From assembly GCA_051878315.1 (NCBI GenBank), contig JBJEJW010000066.1:31242-95241 (forward strand): a DNA stretch of 64,000 nucleotides, in the 5' to 3' direction. Both the position numbers and the translations under genes were made by a program. Of this stretch, positions 7,670-16,224 are shown piece by piece. The stretch comes from W0P28-013 sp051878315. Lineage in GTDB: Bacteria > Bacteroidota > Bacteroidia > Bacteroidales > Paludibacteraceae. Each line of letters starts with the position of its first letter. Position 1 is the stretch's first letter. The notes under the pieces were generated by a model. That model saw only the letters and a list, made by a program, of their open reading frames with translations, was not told where the DNA came from and did no database searches.

Positions 7670-8752
7670 ATGGAAAAACACATTTTTAATGCAGGACCGT
7701 GCAAGTTGCCACAGCCGGCCATCGAAGCAGCTATCGATGCTATTCGCAATTTTGATAATACGGGTGTGAGCATCTTGTCTATTTCACACCGCACACCGGG
7801 TTGGGAACGCATCATGGCCGAAACCGAACAATTGTGGCGTGAGTTGCTCAACATTCCCGATGAATATGCCGTTTTGTTTTTGGGTGGCGGCGCTTCGACT
7901 CAATTTTTCACCGTGCCGGCCAACTTGTTGAAGAAGAAGGCCGCTTATCTGCAAACGGGCGTTTGGGCAAAAAAAGCGGCCAAAGAGGCCAAATTCTACG
8001 GCGATGTCGAGGTTGTGGCCTCGTCCGAAGACAAAAACTATAGTTATATTCCGAAAAACTATGTTATTCCTGAAGATGCCGACTATTTTCACATCACGAC
8101 GAACAATACTATTTACGGCACTGAAATCAAAACAGACATCGATTGTCCCGTTCATTTGGTGGCCGATATGAGTTCCGACATCATGAGCCGTCCGGTGGAT
8201 GTGTCGAAATATGCGCTCATTTACGGCGGTGCACAAAAGAATGTCGGGCCTGCGGGAGTGGCGTTTGTCATTGTGCGTAAGGATTTGCTCGGACAGAGCG
8301 GTCGCCCGTTGCAGACGATGGTCGATTATCGCACGCACATTGGCGCCGAACCTAAAAATAACTCCATGTTCAATACGCCGCCGGTATTCTCCATCTTCGT
8401 GATGCACGAAACGCTGAAGTGGATTAAAGACATGGGCGGTGTGGAGGCTATGCAACGTCGCAACCAAGAAAAAGCCGATTTACTCTATGGCGAAATTGAT
8501 CGCAATAAACTCTTTGTGGGTACGGCGGCGCGCGAAGACCGTTCGCTGATGAATGTCTGCTTTGTGATGCAGCCCGAATATAAGGAGCACGAAGCCGAAT
8601 TTCTCGAATTTGCTAAATCGCGCGGCATGGTCGGTATCAAGGGACACCGCTCGGTGGGTGGTTTCCGTGCCAGCCTTTACAACGCATGTGAACTTAGCGA
8701 TGTGCAGGCGTTGGTGGCTTGTATGCAGGAGTTCGAGCAGAAAATCGGCTAA
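7670..8752 (+). CDS. serC: Phosphoserine aminotransferase
   Basis: 360 residues, normal family length. A PLP enzyme that transfers an amino group from glutamate to 3-phosphohydroxypyruvate (serine synthesis) and also acts in pyridoxine synthesis. It begins with the typical FNAGPCKLP motif. LGGGASTQF (71-79) binds the cofactor phosphate, and the Schiff-base lysine is Lys190 in YGGAQKNVGPAG. The late KGHRSVGGFRASLYNA motif is intact. In many Bacteroidota serA follows serC; here the next gene is the converging alaS-trpS frame, so serA must lie elsewhere. Its own promoter element is seen at 7626. Glutamate from the adjacent gdhA is the amino donor, though co-regulation is not shown. Confidence 0.96.
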   Translation: MEKHIFNAGPCKLPQPAIEAAIDAIRNFDNTGVSILSISHRTPGWERIMAETEQLWRELLNIPDEYAVLFLGGGASTQFFTVPANLLKKKAAYLQTGVWAKKAAKEAKFYGDVEVVASSEDKNYSYIPKNYVIPEDADYFHITTNNTIYGTEIKTDIDCPVHLVADMSSDIMSRPVDVSKYALIYGGAQKNVGPAGVAFVIVRKDLLGQSGRPLQTMVDYRTHIGAEPKNNSMFNTPPVFSIFVMHETLKWIKDMGGVEAMQRRNQEKADLLYGEIDRNKLFVGTAAREDRSLMNVCFVMQPEYKEHEAEFLEFAKSRGMVGIKGHRSVGGFRASLYNACELSDVQALVACMQEFEQKIG

Positions 8753-8813
8753 ATTATTCAGAAAGTCAATTTGTTTCGTTTGACAACGAACCTTCGATTA
8801 TCGAATCGGGAAT

Positions 8814-8842
8814 AGCGTAGAGCCGCCACGCGACTCTACGCT
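8814..8842. terminator. Hairpin between convergent serC and alaS-trpS
   Basis: AGCGTAGAG and CTCTACGCT form a 9-bp stem between the two convergent stops. There is only a short T-rich tail on either side, so it is a plausible bidirectional terminator. Confidence 0.55.
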
Positions 8843-8889
8843 TGTTTGCTATGCGTTTGTCTGCAATGTTTGGCTGACTGTTTTTGTCT

Positions 8890-9966
8890 TTATATGCACA
8901 TATTCATGGCTGTGCGCACTTCGTCGAGGGTGCGTGCGGCTATTTCACGTGCGCGTTGCGAGCCGTCGAGCAGCACTTGACGTATGTAGTCGGGTTGTGC
9001 TTCGAGTTGCCGGCGGCGTTCGCGCAGCGGACGCAGTTCTTCGTTCAAAGCCTCGGTCAGCATCTTTTTGAGCATACCGCCACCGCCGTCGCCGATGTGT
9101 TCGGCTATGGTTTGGGGTTCGTCGCCGGTGCAGAGTGAAATCAGCATCAGCAAGTTGGCCACTTCGGGACGGTGTTCGGGGTCGTAGGTGATGTGGCGGT
9201 CGGCGTCGGTTTTTGCTTTTTTGATGAGTGCGGCGGTTTCGTCTTCGGTAGCGCTGAGCATGATGGCGTTACCGCGGCTTTTACTCATTTTTTGCGTGCC
9301 GTCCAACCCCATGATGCTTGGCGTTTTGCTTAACAGCGCATGCGGTTCGGGGAAAACGGGTGGCGTGTTTTTGCAAAATTTTTCGTTAAAACGACGCGCT
9401 ATCAAACGTGTCATTTCGAGGTGGGGCAGTTGGTCTTTGCCCACGGGCACTACGTTGCCTTTGCAGAACAGAATATCGACTGCCTGATGCACCGGATAGG
9501 TGTACATGCCGGCGTTCACGCTTTTTAAACCGGCTGCTTGTATCTCTTCTTTGACGGTCGGGTTGCGACTCAATTCCGCATTCGACACCAAGGTCAGAAA
9601 CGGCACCATCAGTTGGTTGGCTTCCGGTACATAACTATGCGGATAAATCAGTACGTTTTCGCCGGGTTCAATGCCTGCTGCCAAATAATCGATGACGAGT
9701 TGTTTGGTGTTCTGACTGATTTCTTGATAAGCATCGTGATCTGTAAGCACTTGGTAATCAGCAATGAGAATTATAGTCGGGACACCGAGCCGCGATAATC
9801 GCACGCGGTTTTGCAGCGATCCGAAATAGTGTCCTATATGCAGACGTCCCGTCGGACGGTCGCCTGTGAGTACGCGGTATTTTGTCGGATTGAGGGTGAT
9901 GTCCGCCTCTATTTTTTTACTGATTTCGACAGCGGTGTCGTAACTGCTTGATTCAAATTCTGCCAT
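8890..9966 (-). CDS. trpS: Tryptophanyl-tRNA synthetase part of the fusion (alternative separate start)
   Basis: If translated alone from the ATG at 9964-9966 this would be a 358-residue TrpRS, a normal length. It belongs to the TrpRS lineage with TGDRPTGRLHIGHYFGSL and IADYQVLTD rather than the E. coli-type TIGN variant. The N-terminal 33 residues ahead of the Rossmann core look native to this lineage, so the TrpRS part is not truncated by the junction with AlaRS. No obvious Shine-Dalgarno is visible before this ATG, but those are weak in this phylum. Annotated here as an alternative product of the same region. Confidence 0.6.
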   Translation of the reverse strand: MAEFESSSYDTAVEISKKIEADITLNPTKYRVLTGDRPTGRLHIGHYFGSLQNRVRLSRLGVPTIILIADYQVLTDHDAYQEISQNTKQLVIDYLAAGIEPGENVLIYPHSYVPEANQLMVPFLTLVSNAELSRNPTVKEEIQAAGLKSVNAGMYTYPVHQAVDILFCKGNVVPVGKDQLPHLEMTRLIARRFNEKFCKNTPPVFPEPHALLSKTPSIMGLDGTQKMSKSRGNAIMLSATEDETAALIKKAKTDADRHITYDPEHRPEVANLLMLISLCTGDEPQTIAEHIGDGGGGMLKKMLTEALNEELRPLRERRRQLEAQPDYIRQVLLDGSQRAREIAARTLDEVRTAMNMCI

Positions 9967-12618
9967 ATTTGTTGGATTATTGCTCCGAAAAAATGTTACA
10001 CTATTATTTATTGCATTTATTACATAGTCGATGGCTTCGTCCAAACCATCGGCGTATTTGCCGCCGGCTGAGGCCATGAATGGTTGTCCGCCGCCGCCGC
10101 CTTGAATGTATTTGGCTGCTTCGCGCACCATGTTGCCTGCGTGGAAACCGGCTGCCACCATAGGCTGGCTGAGGAATATGGTGAGCGTCGGTTTGCCATC
10201 GTAAATGGTACCGGCTACAAACATAAATTTGGCATCGGCGAATTTGCCTTTGAAATTCGGGATGATGTTGCGGATGATTTCGGGCGATGTGTCGCCAATG
10301 TAGCGTATCACTTTGATGCCGTTGATGTCGGTGGCGTGCTGTAGCAATGAATCACGCAGATGGTTGGCGCGTTCAGCCATGAACTCGTCGATTTTTTTGT
10401 GCAGAGTCGAGTTCTCTTCCAACGATTTTTGGGCGGCCGATATAATGTCCGATGTGTTGTTGAACAATTCGCGAATGGTATTTTGCAGGTCTTGTGCGCT
10501 ATCCATCATCTGTTCGACCATTTCGCCTGTGATGGCTTCGATACGGCGTACGCCGGCGGCTATGGAACTTTCGGAAACGATACGCACCATGCCGATGTTG
10601 CCTGTGGCGTGTACGTGTGTGCCGCCACATAATTCGATGGACGAGCCGTAGCGGATGACACGGACGTTGTCGCCGTATTTTTCGCCAAACAGGGCCATAG
10701 CACCCATGCCTTTGGCTTCAGCAATGGGTACGTTGCGGTGTTCGTCGAGGATGATGTTTTCGCGTATTTTCCGGTTGACCATGTGTTCCACTTGGCGCAA
10801 CTCTTCGGCACTGACTTTTTGAAAGTGTGAAAAGTCGAATCGTAACGAATTGGGCGTTACCAACGAGCCTTTTTGTTCGACGTGCGTACCGAGCAAAGCG
10901 CGTAAGGCTTCGTGTATCAGGTGCGTGGCTGTGTGGTTGGCTTCGATGGCGTGGCGACGTGCTGTATCGACTTGCGCCGAGAATGTGGCTGTAACGTCGG
11001 CCGGCATGTGTGCCACGATGTGTATCGGCAGATTATTTTCGCGTTTGGTGTCTTTTATGTCGATGGTTTCGGCGGCATTTGTCAGCACGCCGGTGTCGCC
11101 TACTTGGCCGCCCATTTCGGCATAGAAAGGTGTTTTGCTCAACACCACTTGGTAGAAGTCTTTGCCTTTGGTGCTCATTTTGCGATAACGAAGAATTTGC
11201 GTGTCGCATGTCAGCGTGTCGTAGCCTACAAATTCGGTGTCGCCGGTACGCACGGTTATCCAGTCGCCGGTTTCGACGGCAGCGGCGTTACGTGCGCGGT
11301 CTTTCTGTTTTTGCATTTCGGTGTTGAAGTCGTCGATGTTCAGCGTCAGACCGTTTTCTTTCAGAATCAGCTCGGTCAAGTCGAGTGGGAAACCGTAAGT
11401 GTCGTACAGCGTAAAGGCATCTATGCCCGAAATCTCGGTGCGGCCGACTTTTTTGGTGTCGCCCATTACCTTGTCGAGCAGGCGCATGCCTGTTTCGAGT
11501 GTGCGCAAAAAGGCGTCTTCTTCCTCTTTGATGACTTTTTCAATCAGCGACTGCTGATGCTTCAGTTCGGGATAGGCTTCGCCCATATTGTCGATGAGCG
11601 CGGGAATCAGTTTGTACATGAATGCGTTGCGCTGGCCGAGGAATGTGTATCCGTATCGTACGGCGCGGCGCAGTATGCGACGAATGACGTAACCCGCTTT
11701 TGCGTTGCTCGGCAGTTGTCCGTCGGTGATTGCAAATGCGATGGTACGTATGTGGTCGGCTATCACGCGCATGGCTATGTCTGTTTTGTCGTCCTTGCCG
11801 TATTCGCAGCCGCAAATTTGACCGACAGCCTTCAGTAACGGCTGGAATACATCGGTGTCGTAGTTCGAGGTTTTGCCTTGCACGGCTACGCAGAGGCGCT
11901 CGAAGCCCATACCTGTGTCAATCACTTTATTGGGCAGCGGTTCGAGCGAACCGTCGGCTTTGCGGTTGTACTGCATGAATACGTTATTCCATATTTCGAT
12001 GACTTGCGGATTGTCCTTGTTTACTAAATCCTTGCCGTCCACTTTGGCGCGTTCGCTGTCGGGGCGCAGGTCGATGTGTATTTCGCTGCAAGGGCCGCAC
12101 GGACCGGTGTCGCCCATTTCCCAGAAGTTGTCATGTTTGTTGCCGTCGATGATGCGGTCGGGGCTGACAAACTGCGCCCAAATGTCGGCGGCTTCGTCGT
12201 CGCGACCGAGACCTTCGGCGGGTGCACCCTCGAACACGGTTACATACAGACGGTCTTTGTCGAGTTTCAGCACTTCGGTCAGGTATTCCCACGCCCACGC
12301 AATGGCCTCTTTTTTGAAATAGTCGCCAAACGACCAGTTGCCCAACATTTCGAACATGGTGTGGTGGTAGGTGTCGTGCCCAACCTCCTCGAGGTCGTTG
12401 TGTTTGCCGCTCACGCGCAAGCATTTTTGCGAGTCGGCAATGCGCGGATAGGTTATCGGATCGTTGCCGAGAATGATATTTTTCCACTGGTTCATACCGG
12501 CGTTGGTGAACATCAGGGTTGGGTCGCCTTTGACAACCATTGGCGCCGACGGCACAATTTTATGTCCCTTCGATGCAAAAAAATCGAGGAACGATTGACG
12601 GATTTCTTTTGATGTCAT
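8890..12618 (-). CDS. alaS-trpS: AlaRS-TrpRS fusion frame (alanyl- and tryptophanyl-tRNA synthetase)
   Basis: One uninterrupted frame of 1242 codons. Residues 1 to about 871 are a full AlaRS: class II core (MFTNAGMNQW, GDTGPCGPCSEIH), editing-domain zinc motifs HTATH (562-566) and CGGTH (664-668), and a C-Ala glycine motif GGGGG (840-844) ending at DEAIDYVINAI, where AlaRS normally stops. Residues 885 to 1242 are a full TrpRS with HIGH (927-930) and KMSKS (1110-1114); its natural start is Met885 (ATG at 9964-9966). The 13-codon linker is AT-rich and reads like an intergenic spacer, and both other frames are full of stops there. Either the stop of alaS was lost, giving a bifunctional enzyme, or a base error hides a stop. 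Both enzymes look intact. The alaS-M23 divergent order is one I recall from other Bacteroidota. Confidence 0.9.
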   Translation of the reverse strand: MTSKEIRQSFLDFFASKGHKIVPSAPMVVKGDPTLMFTNAGMNQWKNIILGNDPITYPRIADSQKCLRVSGKHNDLEEVGHDTYHHTMFEMLGNWSFGDYFKKEAIAWAWEYLTEVLKLDKDRLYVTVFEGAPAEGLGRDDEAADIWAQFVSPDRIIDGNKHDNFWEMGDTGPCGPCSEIHIDLRPDSERAKVDGKDLVNKDNPQVIEIWNNVFMQYNRKADGSLEPLPNKVIDTGMGFERLCVAVQGKTSNYDTDVFQPLLKAVGQICGCEYGKDDKTDIAMRVIADHIRTIAFAITDGQLPSNAKAGYVIRRILRRAVRYGYTFLGQRNAFMYKLIPALIDNMGEAYPELKHQQSLIEKVIKEEEDAFLRTLETGMRLLDKVMGDTKKVGRTEISGIDAFTLYDTYGFPLDLTELILKENGLTLNIDDFNTEMQKQKDRARNAAAVETGDWITVRTGDTEFVGYDTLTCDTQILRYRKMSTKGKDFYQVVLSKTPFYAEMGGQVGDTGVLTNAAETIDIKDTKRENNLPIHIVAHMPADVTATFSAQVDTARRHAIEANHTATHLIHEALRALLGTHVEQKGSLVTPNSLRFDFSHFQKVSAEELRQVEHMVNRKIRENIILDEHRNVPIAEAKGMGAMALFGEKYGDNVRVIRYGSSIELCGGTHVHATGNIGMVRIVSESSIAAGVRRIEAITGEMVEQMMDSAQDLQNTIRELFNNTSDIISAAQKSLEENSTLHKKIDEFMAERANHLRDSLLQHATDINGIKVIRYIGDTSPEIIRNIIPNFKGKFADAKFMFVAGTIYDGKPTLTIFLSQPMVAAGFHAGNMVREAAKYIQGGGGGQPFMASAGGKYADGLDEAIDYVINAINNSVTFFRSNNPTNMAEFESSSYDTAVEISKKIEADITLNPTKYRVLTGDRPTGRLHIGHYFGSLQNRVRLSRLGVPTIILIADYQVLTDHDAYQEISQNTKQLVIDYLAAGIEPGENVLIYPHSYVPEANQLMVPFLTLVSNAELSRNPTVKEEIQAAGLKSVNAGMYTYPVHQAVDILFCKGNVVPVGKDQLPHLEMTRLIARRFNEKFCKNTPPVFPEPHALLSKTPSIMGLDGTQKMSKSRGNAIMLSATEDETAALIKKAKTDADRHITYDPEHRPEVANLLMLISLCTGDEPQTIAEHIGDGGGGMLKKMLTEALNEELRPLRERRRQLEAQPDYIRQVLLDGSQRAREIAARTLDEVRTAMNMCI

Positions 12619-12809
12619 AATTATGGTAATTTTCTAATAATCAGATTGTTTGACGATTTTCTCGGTGTGTTGTGCCACGCATCGGGCGCACACGATGAAA
12701 ATGTTTGCAAAAATAGTAAAAAATGTCCGTTTGAACAAGAAATCCGGGAAATGATATGTTTTTTGTCAAAAAATCGTTGTTGTTGTTTGAAGTTTTGAAA
12801 GTTATTTTG

Positions 12810-12817
12810 TATTTTTG
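12810..12817 (+). promoter_or_regulatory. Promoter element of the M23-rsh operon
   Basis: TATTTTTG matches the TAnnTTTG -7 consensus. It lies 60 nt before the preferred ATG (12878) and overlaps the alternative upstream start, which argues against that start. Confidence 0.6.
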
Positions 12818-12877
12818 CGGTTGCTTTGTATGTCGTTGCCGACGTCTGTGGCAGCGGTTGCTATCAATACTGATTCA

Positions 12878-13849
12878 ATGGCTCGAAAAGTAAAATTTCA
12901 TTATAATCCTGAAACGCTGTCGTACGAGCGTGTGCCGGTGAAGTTTTGGGAGGTAGTGGGGCGCATCGGCATTTTTTTGCTGACGAGCATTGGCATCGGT
13001 TTGGCATTTTTCTTTTTGTTTATCACGTTCGTCGAATCGCCCAAAGAAAAACAGTTGGTCAGCGAAAATGCACGCATGCGGGCGCAATACAAACTGCTCG
13101 AACGCCGTCTTGACGACCTGCAGCCGTTGCTCGACGATTTGCAACAGCGCGACGATAATCTGTATCGTGCCATTTTGCAGGCCGAACCCATTCCGGCCGG
13201 TGTACGTCGTAGCACGTTGGGCAACAATCGTCGCTACGAGGATTTTGCCGATATGGCCAATAGCGATCTTATCATCGAGGTAACCAAGCGGGTTGACGAT
13301 TTGGCGAAACAATTATACATACAATCGCAGTCGTACGACGAACTTGTACGTTTGGCCAAACAAAACGATCAGAAGTTACGACACATTCCTGCCATACAGC
13401 CGGTTTTGAATAAGGATTTGAAACGTATGGCATCGGGTTACGGCGTGCGTATTGACCCGGTGTACCATACGGCACGCTTCCACGCAGGTATGGATTTTAC
13501 GGCGCCCATCGGTACCGATATTTATGTTACGGGCGATGGCACGGTCGAGTCGGCCGGTTGGCGGCAGGGTTATGGCAATTGTGTTACCGTCAACCATGGG
13601 TTTGGCTATGTAACTTTGTATGCACACATGCATAAAATCGGTGTCCGTGTCGGTCAAAAACTGACACGAGGCGATATTATCGGGACGGTGGGGAATACCG
13701 GCAAATCGACAGGACCACACTTGCACTACGAGGTGCGGTATCAAGGCAAACCGGTCGATCCGCGCAACTATTATTTCCTCGATTTGTCGCCCGAACAATA
13801 CGACGAGATGATACAACTATCACAAAATGCCGGTCAAATGTTTGATTAA
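12878..13849 (+). CDS. M23 family metallopeptidase (murein endopeptidase), membrane-anchored
   Basis: 323 residues from ATG 12878. One transmembrane segment (about 30-51) follows a short basic N-terminus. A coiled-coil linker (about 55-165) comes next, then a LytM/M23 domain with all zinc and catalytic ligands: His202 and Asp206 (HAGMD), His250 (YAH) and His283 (HLH). It therefore probably cleaves peptidoglycan cross-bridges from the periplasmic face of the inner membrane. The longer frame from 12815 starts at the promoter element and is disfavoured. The rsh gene follows after 31 nt, probably in one transcript. The gene is divergent from alaS. Confidence 0.88.
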   Translation: MARKVKFHYNPETLSYERVPVKFWEVVGRIGIFLLTSIGIGLAFFFLFITFVESPKEKQLVSENARMRAQYKLLERRLDDLQPLLDDLQQRDDNLYRAILQAEPIPAGVRRSTLGNNRRYEDFADMANSDLIIEVTKRVDDLAKQLYIQSQSYDELVRLAKQNDQKLRHIPAIQPVLNKDLKRMASGYGVRIDPVYHTARFHAGMDFTAPIGTDIYVTGDGTVESAGWRQGYGNCVTVNHGFGYVTLYAHMHKIGVRVGQKLTRGDIIGTVGNTGKSTGPHLHYEVRYQGKPVDPRNYYFLDLSPEQYDEMIQLSQNAGQMFD

Positions 13850-13880
13850 CAGCATGTTGTCGGAATATATTTTTTGATGT

Positions 13881-16100
13881 ATGGACCAAAAATACCTTAA
13901 TCTCACCGAAGCCGACGAGGAGTCGATGATTCAACACGAATTTGATGCCTTGCTGCAGGACTACGCAGCTACACGTCATACCCAAAAAACAGAGATTATC
14001 AAACGTGCGTTCGAATTTGCCAAAAGCGCGCATCACGGCGTGCGCCGGCGCTCGGGCGAGCCGTACATTATGCACCCTTTGGCGGTGGCACGCATTGTGG
14101 TCAAAGAGATTGGCTTGGGATCGACATCCATCTGCTCGGCGTTGCTGCACGATGTGGTGGAGGACACCGACTACACGGTGGAAGACATCGAAGAACGATT
14201 TGGCGCAAAAATCGCACAAATAGTGTCGGGACTGACAAAAATTTCGGGAGGCATATTTGGCGAAAAAGCGTCGGAACAAGCCGAAAACTTCCGACGACTG
14301 ATTCTGACCATGCCCGAAGATGTGCGCGTCATTCTGATAAAAATGGCCGATCGTTTGCACAATATGCGTACACTCGGGTCGATGCCGCCGGCTAAACAAC
14401 TGAAAATCAGTGGCGAAACGCAATATATCTATGCGCCGTTGGCTGCACGGCTCGGATTCTTCCTCATCAAAACCGAACTCGAAAATCTCAGTTTCAAATA
14501 CGAACAGCCATCGGTCTATGCCAAAATACAGGAGCAGGTCGATGCCGTTACACCACGCTTGGAAGAGTCGTATTTGCGATTCATCGGCCCCATCAAGCAG
14601 ATTTTGGATTCGTACAACTACAAATACACCATCACCTATCGGGTCAAATCGCCGTACTCCATCTTCCGCAAGATGCAGAACAAGCATATCCCATTCGACG
14701 AGGTGTACGATTTGCTGGCCGTGCGCATCATCTTGAAACCGCGTCCCGACGAGGACGAACGCGCCAACTGCTGGGTAACCTATTCGGCACTGACATCGCT
14801 CTACAAAGAACACCCCGACCGCACACGCAACTGGCTGAGTACCCCAAAACCAAACGGCTACGAAGCGTTGCACGTTACACTGATGAACCACGAAGGCAAT
14901 TGGGTGGAAGTGCAAATTCGCACCGAGCGTATGAACGAAATAGCCGAACACGGCTTGGCCGCGCATTGGAAATACAAAACCGGCACCAGCGAATTGTCCA
15001 ACTTGGATTCGTGGTTCAAGTCGCTGAAAGATATGCTCGACACGGCTGACTATGCCAACGCCGTGGAGTTTATGGATACGTTCCGCCTAAACCTCTATGC
15101 CAGCGAGATTTATGTGTTCACACCCAAAGGCGACATCAAAAAAATGCCGGTCAAATCGACGGCCTTGGATTTCGCGTTCGCCTTGCATAGCGACATCGGG
15201 TTGCACTGCATCGGCGCCAAGGTCGATCATAAGTTGGTGCCACTCACCTACGAACTGAAAAGCGGCGACCAAGTGGAAATTCTCACCTCGAAAACACAAC
15301 ACCCGCAGCCCGATTGGATTGACATCGTTACCATGCCGCGCGCCAAAGCACACCTGCGTGCCGTGTTCCGCAAAGAGTACCGCATCGTGCAAGAGAAAGG
15401 CAAAAAAGCCGTCGAAGACGAACTTGCCAAACTGAATATGCCGCTGAACAACGTAACCACCACGCGCATCATCGAACACTACAAATTTAACACCATCACC
15501 GAATTTTACAATGCCGTCGGGCGCGGATTAGTCGATTTGTCGGACATCACGACCGTGGTGTTCCAAACCAAAAATCCGAGCAAATGGACGAAAATGTGGA
15601 AGTTGCAGTTCGGCAAAAAAAACGAACCCGTCGAGACCGATCCGAAGAAGAAAAAGAAGGTGGTGCTCACCGATACCAACGTCGGGCAGGGCTACACGTT
15701 GGCCGAATGCTGCCACCCCATACCCGGCGACCCTGTGTTGGGCTATCTCGACGAATACGGCACTGTGCTGGTGCATAAACGCGAGTGCCCCGTGGCGCTG
15801 AAACTGAAAAGTAACTACGGCAATCGCATTGTAACGGCAGAATGGGCAACCCACAATGTAAAATCGTTTTTGGCCATGATCGAAATCAACGGCATCGACG
15901 AACGGGGCGTGTTGCAAAAAATCGTTACTGTCGTGTCCGAAGATTATGCCATCAATATCAAAAGTGTAAACCTCGATGCCAAAGACGGCATATTCACCGC
16001 ACAATTTGGTGTGTATGTGCATAGCGCCGACGATTTGAATGTGCTGTGCGCCAATTTGCGCAAAGTGCCGTTTGTCAATTCTGTGGTGCGCATCTCGTAA
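13881..16100 (+). CDS. Bifunctional (p)ppGpp synthetase/hydrolase (RelA/SpoT family)
   Basis: 739 residues, normal for a long RSH protein. The N-terminal hydrolase has the HD signature: HHGVRRRSGEPYIMHP, then LLHDVVEDT with His90/Asp91. The synthetase domain includes RVKSPYSIFRKM and NGYEALHV (about residue 330), with GLAAHWKYK after it. TGS (about 405-470, VFTPKGDIKKMP) and a C-terminal ACT domain (about 665-739) complete the regulatory half. Both active sites look intact, so this is a Rel/SpoT-type alarmone enzyme that responds to starvation. It follows the M23 gene with a 31-nt gap. Confidence 0.94.
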   Translation: MDQKYLNLTEADEESMIQHEFDALLQDYAATRHTQKTEIIKRAFEFAKSAHHGVRRRSGEPYIMHPLAVARIVVKEIGLGSTSICSALLHDVVEDTDYTVEDIEERFGAKIAQIVSGLTKISGGIFGEKASEQAENFRRLILTMPEDVRVILIKMADRLHNMRTLGSMPPAKQLKISGETQYIYAPLAARLGFFLIKTELENLSFKYEQPSVYAKIQEQVDAVTPRLEESYLRFIGPIKQILDSYNYKYTITYRVKSPYSIFRKMQNKHIPFDEVYDLLAVRIILKPRPDEDERANCWVTYSALTSLYKEHPDRTRNWLSTPKPNGYEALHVTLMNHEGNWVEVQIRTERMNEIAEHGLAAHWKYKTGTSELSNLDSWFKSLKDMLDTADYANAVEFMDTFRLNLYASEIYVFTPKGDIKKMPVKSTALDFAFALHSDIGLHCIGAKVDHKLVPLTYELKSGDQVEILTSKTQHPQPDWIDIVTMPRAKAHLRAVFRKEYRIVQEKGKKAVEDELAKLNMPLNNVTTTRIIEHYKFNTITEFYNAVGRGLVDLSDITTVVFQTKNPSKWTKMWKLQFGKKNEPVETDPKKKKKVVLTDTNVGQGYTLAECCHPIPGDPVLGYLDEYGTVLVHKRECPVALKLKSNYGNRIVTAEWATHNVKSFLAMIEINGIDERGVLQKIVTVVSEDYAINIKSVNLDAKDGIFTAQFGVYVHSADDLNVLCANLRKVPFVNSVVRIS

Positions 16101-16191
16101 AAAAAACGTGCCGTCCGGCGCGATAGGCGCCTGTTTGTAGTCGGAAACTCCCTGTTGGTCGATTGTTGTGCGCGTAGTTGCACAATTTTTG

Positions 16192-16199
16192 TATCTTTG
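16192..16199 (+). promoter_or_regulatory. Promoter element of the tolC-macAB operon
   Basis: TATCTTTG, an exact fit to TAnnTTTG, lies 26 nt before the preferred tolC ATG and downstream of the rsh stop. Confidence 0.65.
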
Positions 16200-16224
16200 C
16201 CGATGTATCAAAACGACCCGAATA

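Noticed and set aside
10912..11838. A 308-codon frame on the plus strand, opposite the AlaRS part of the fusion gene
   Set aside because: It lies entirely antisense to a gene with clear protein motifs, shows no domain pattern, and shares the high Phe/Val/Cys bias of shadow frames.
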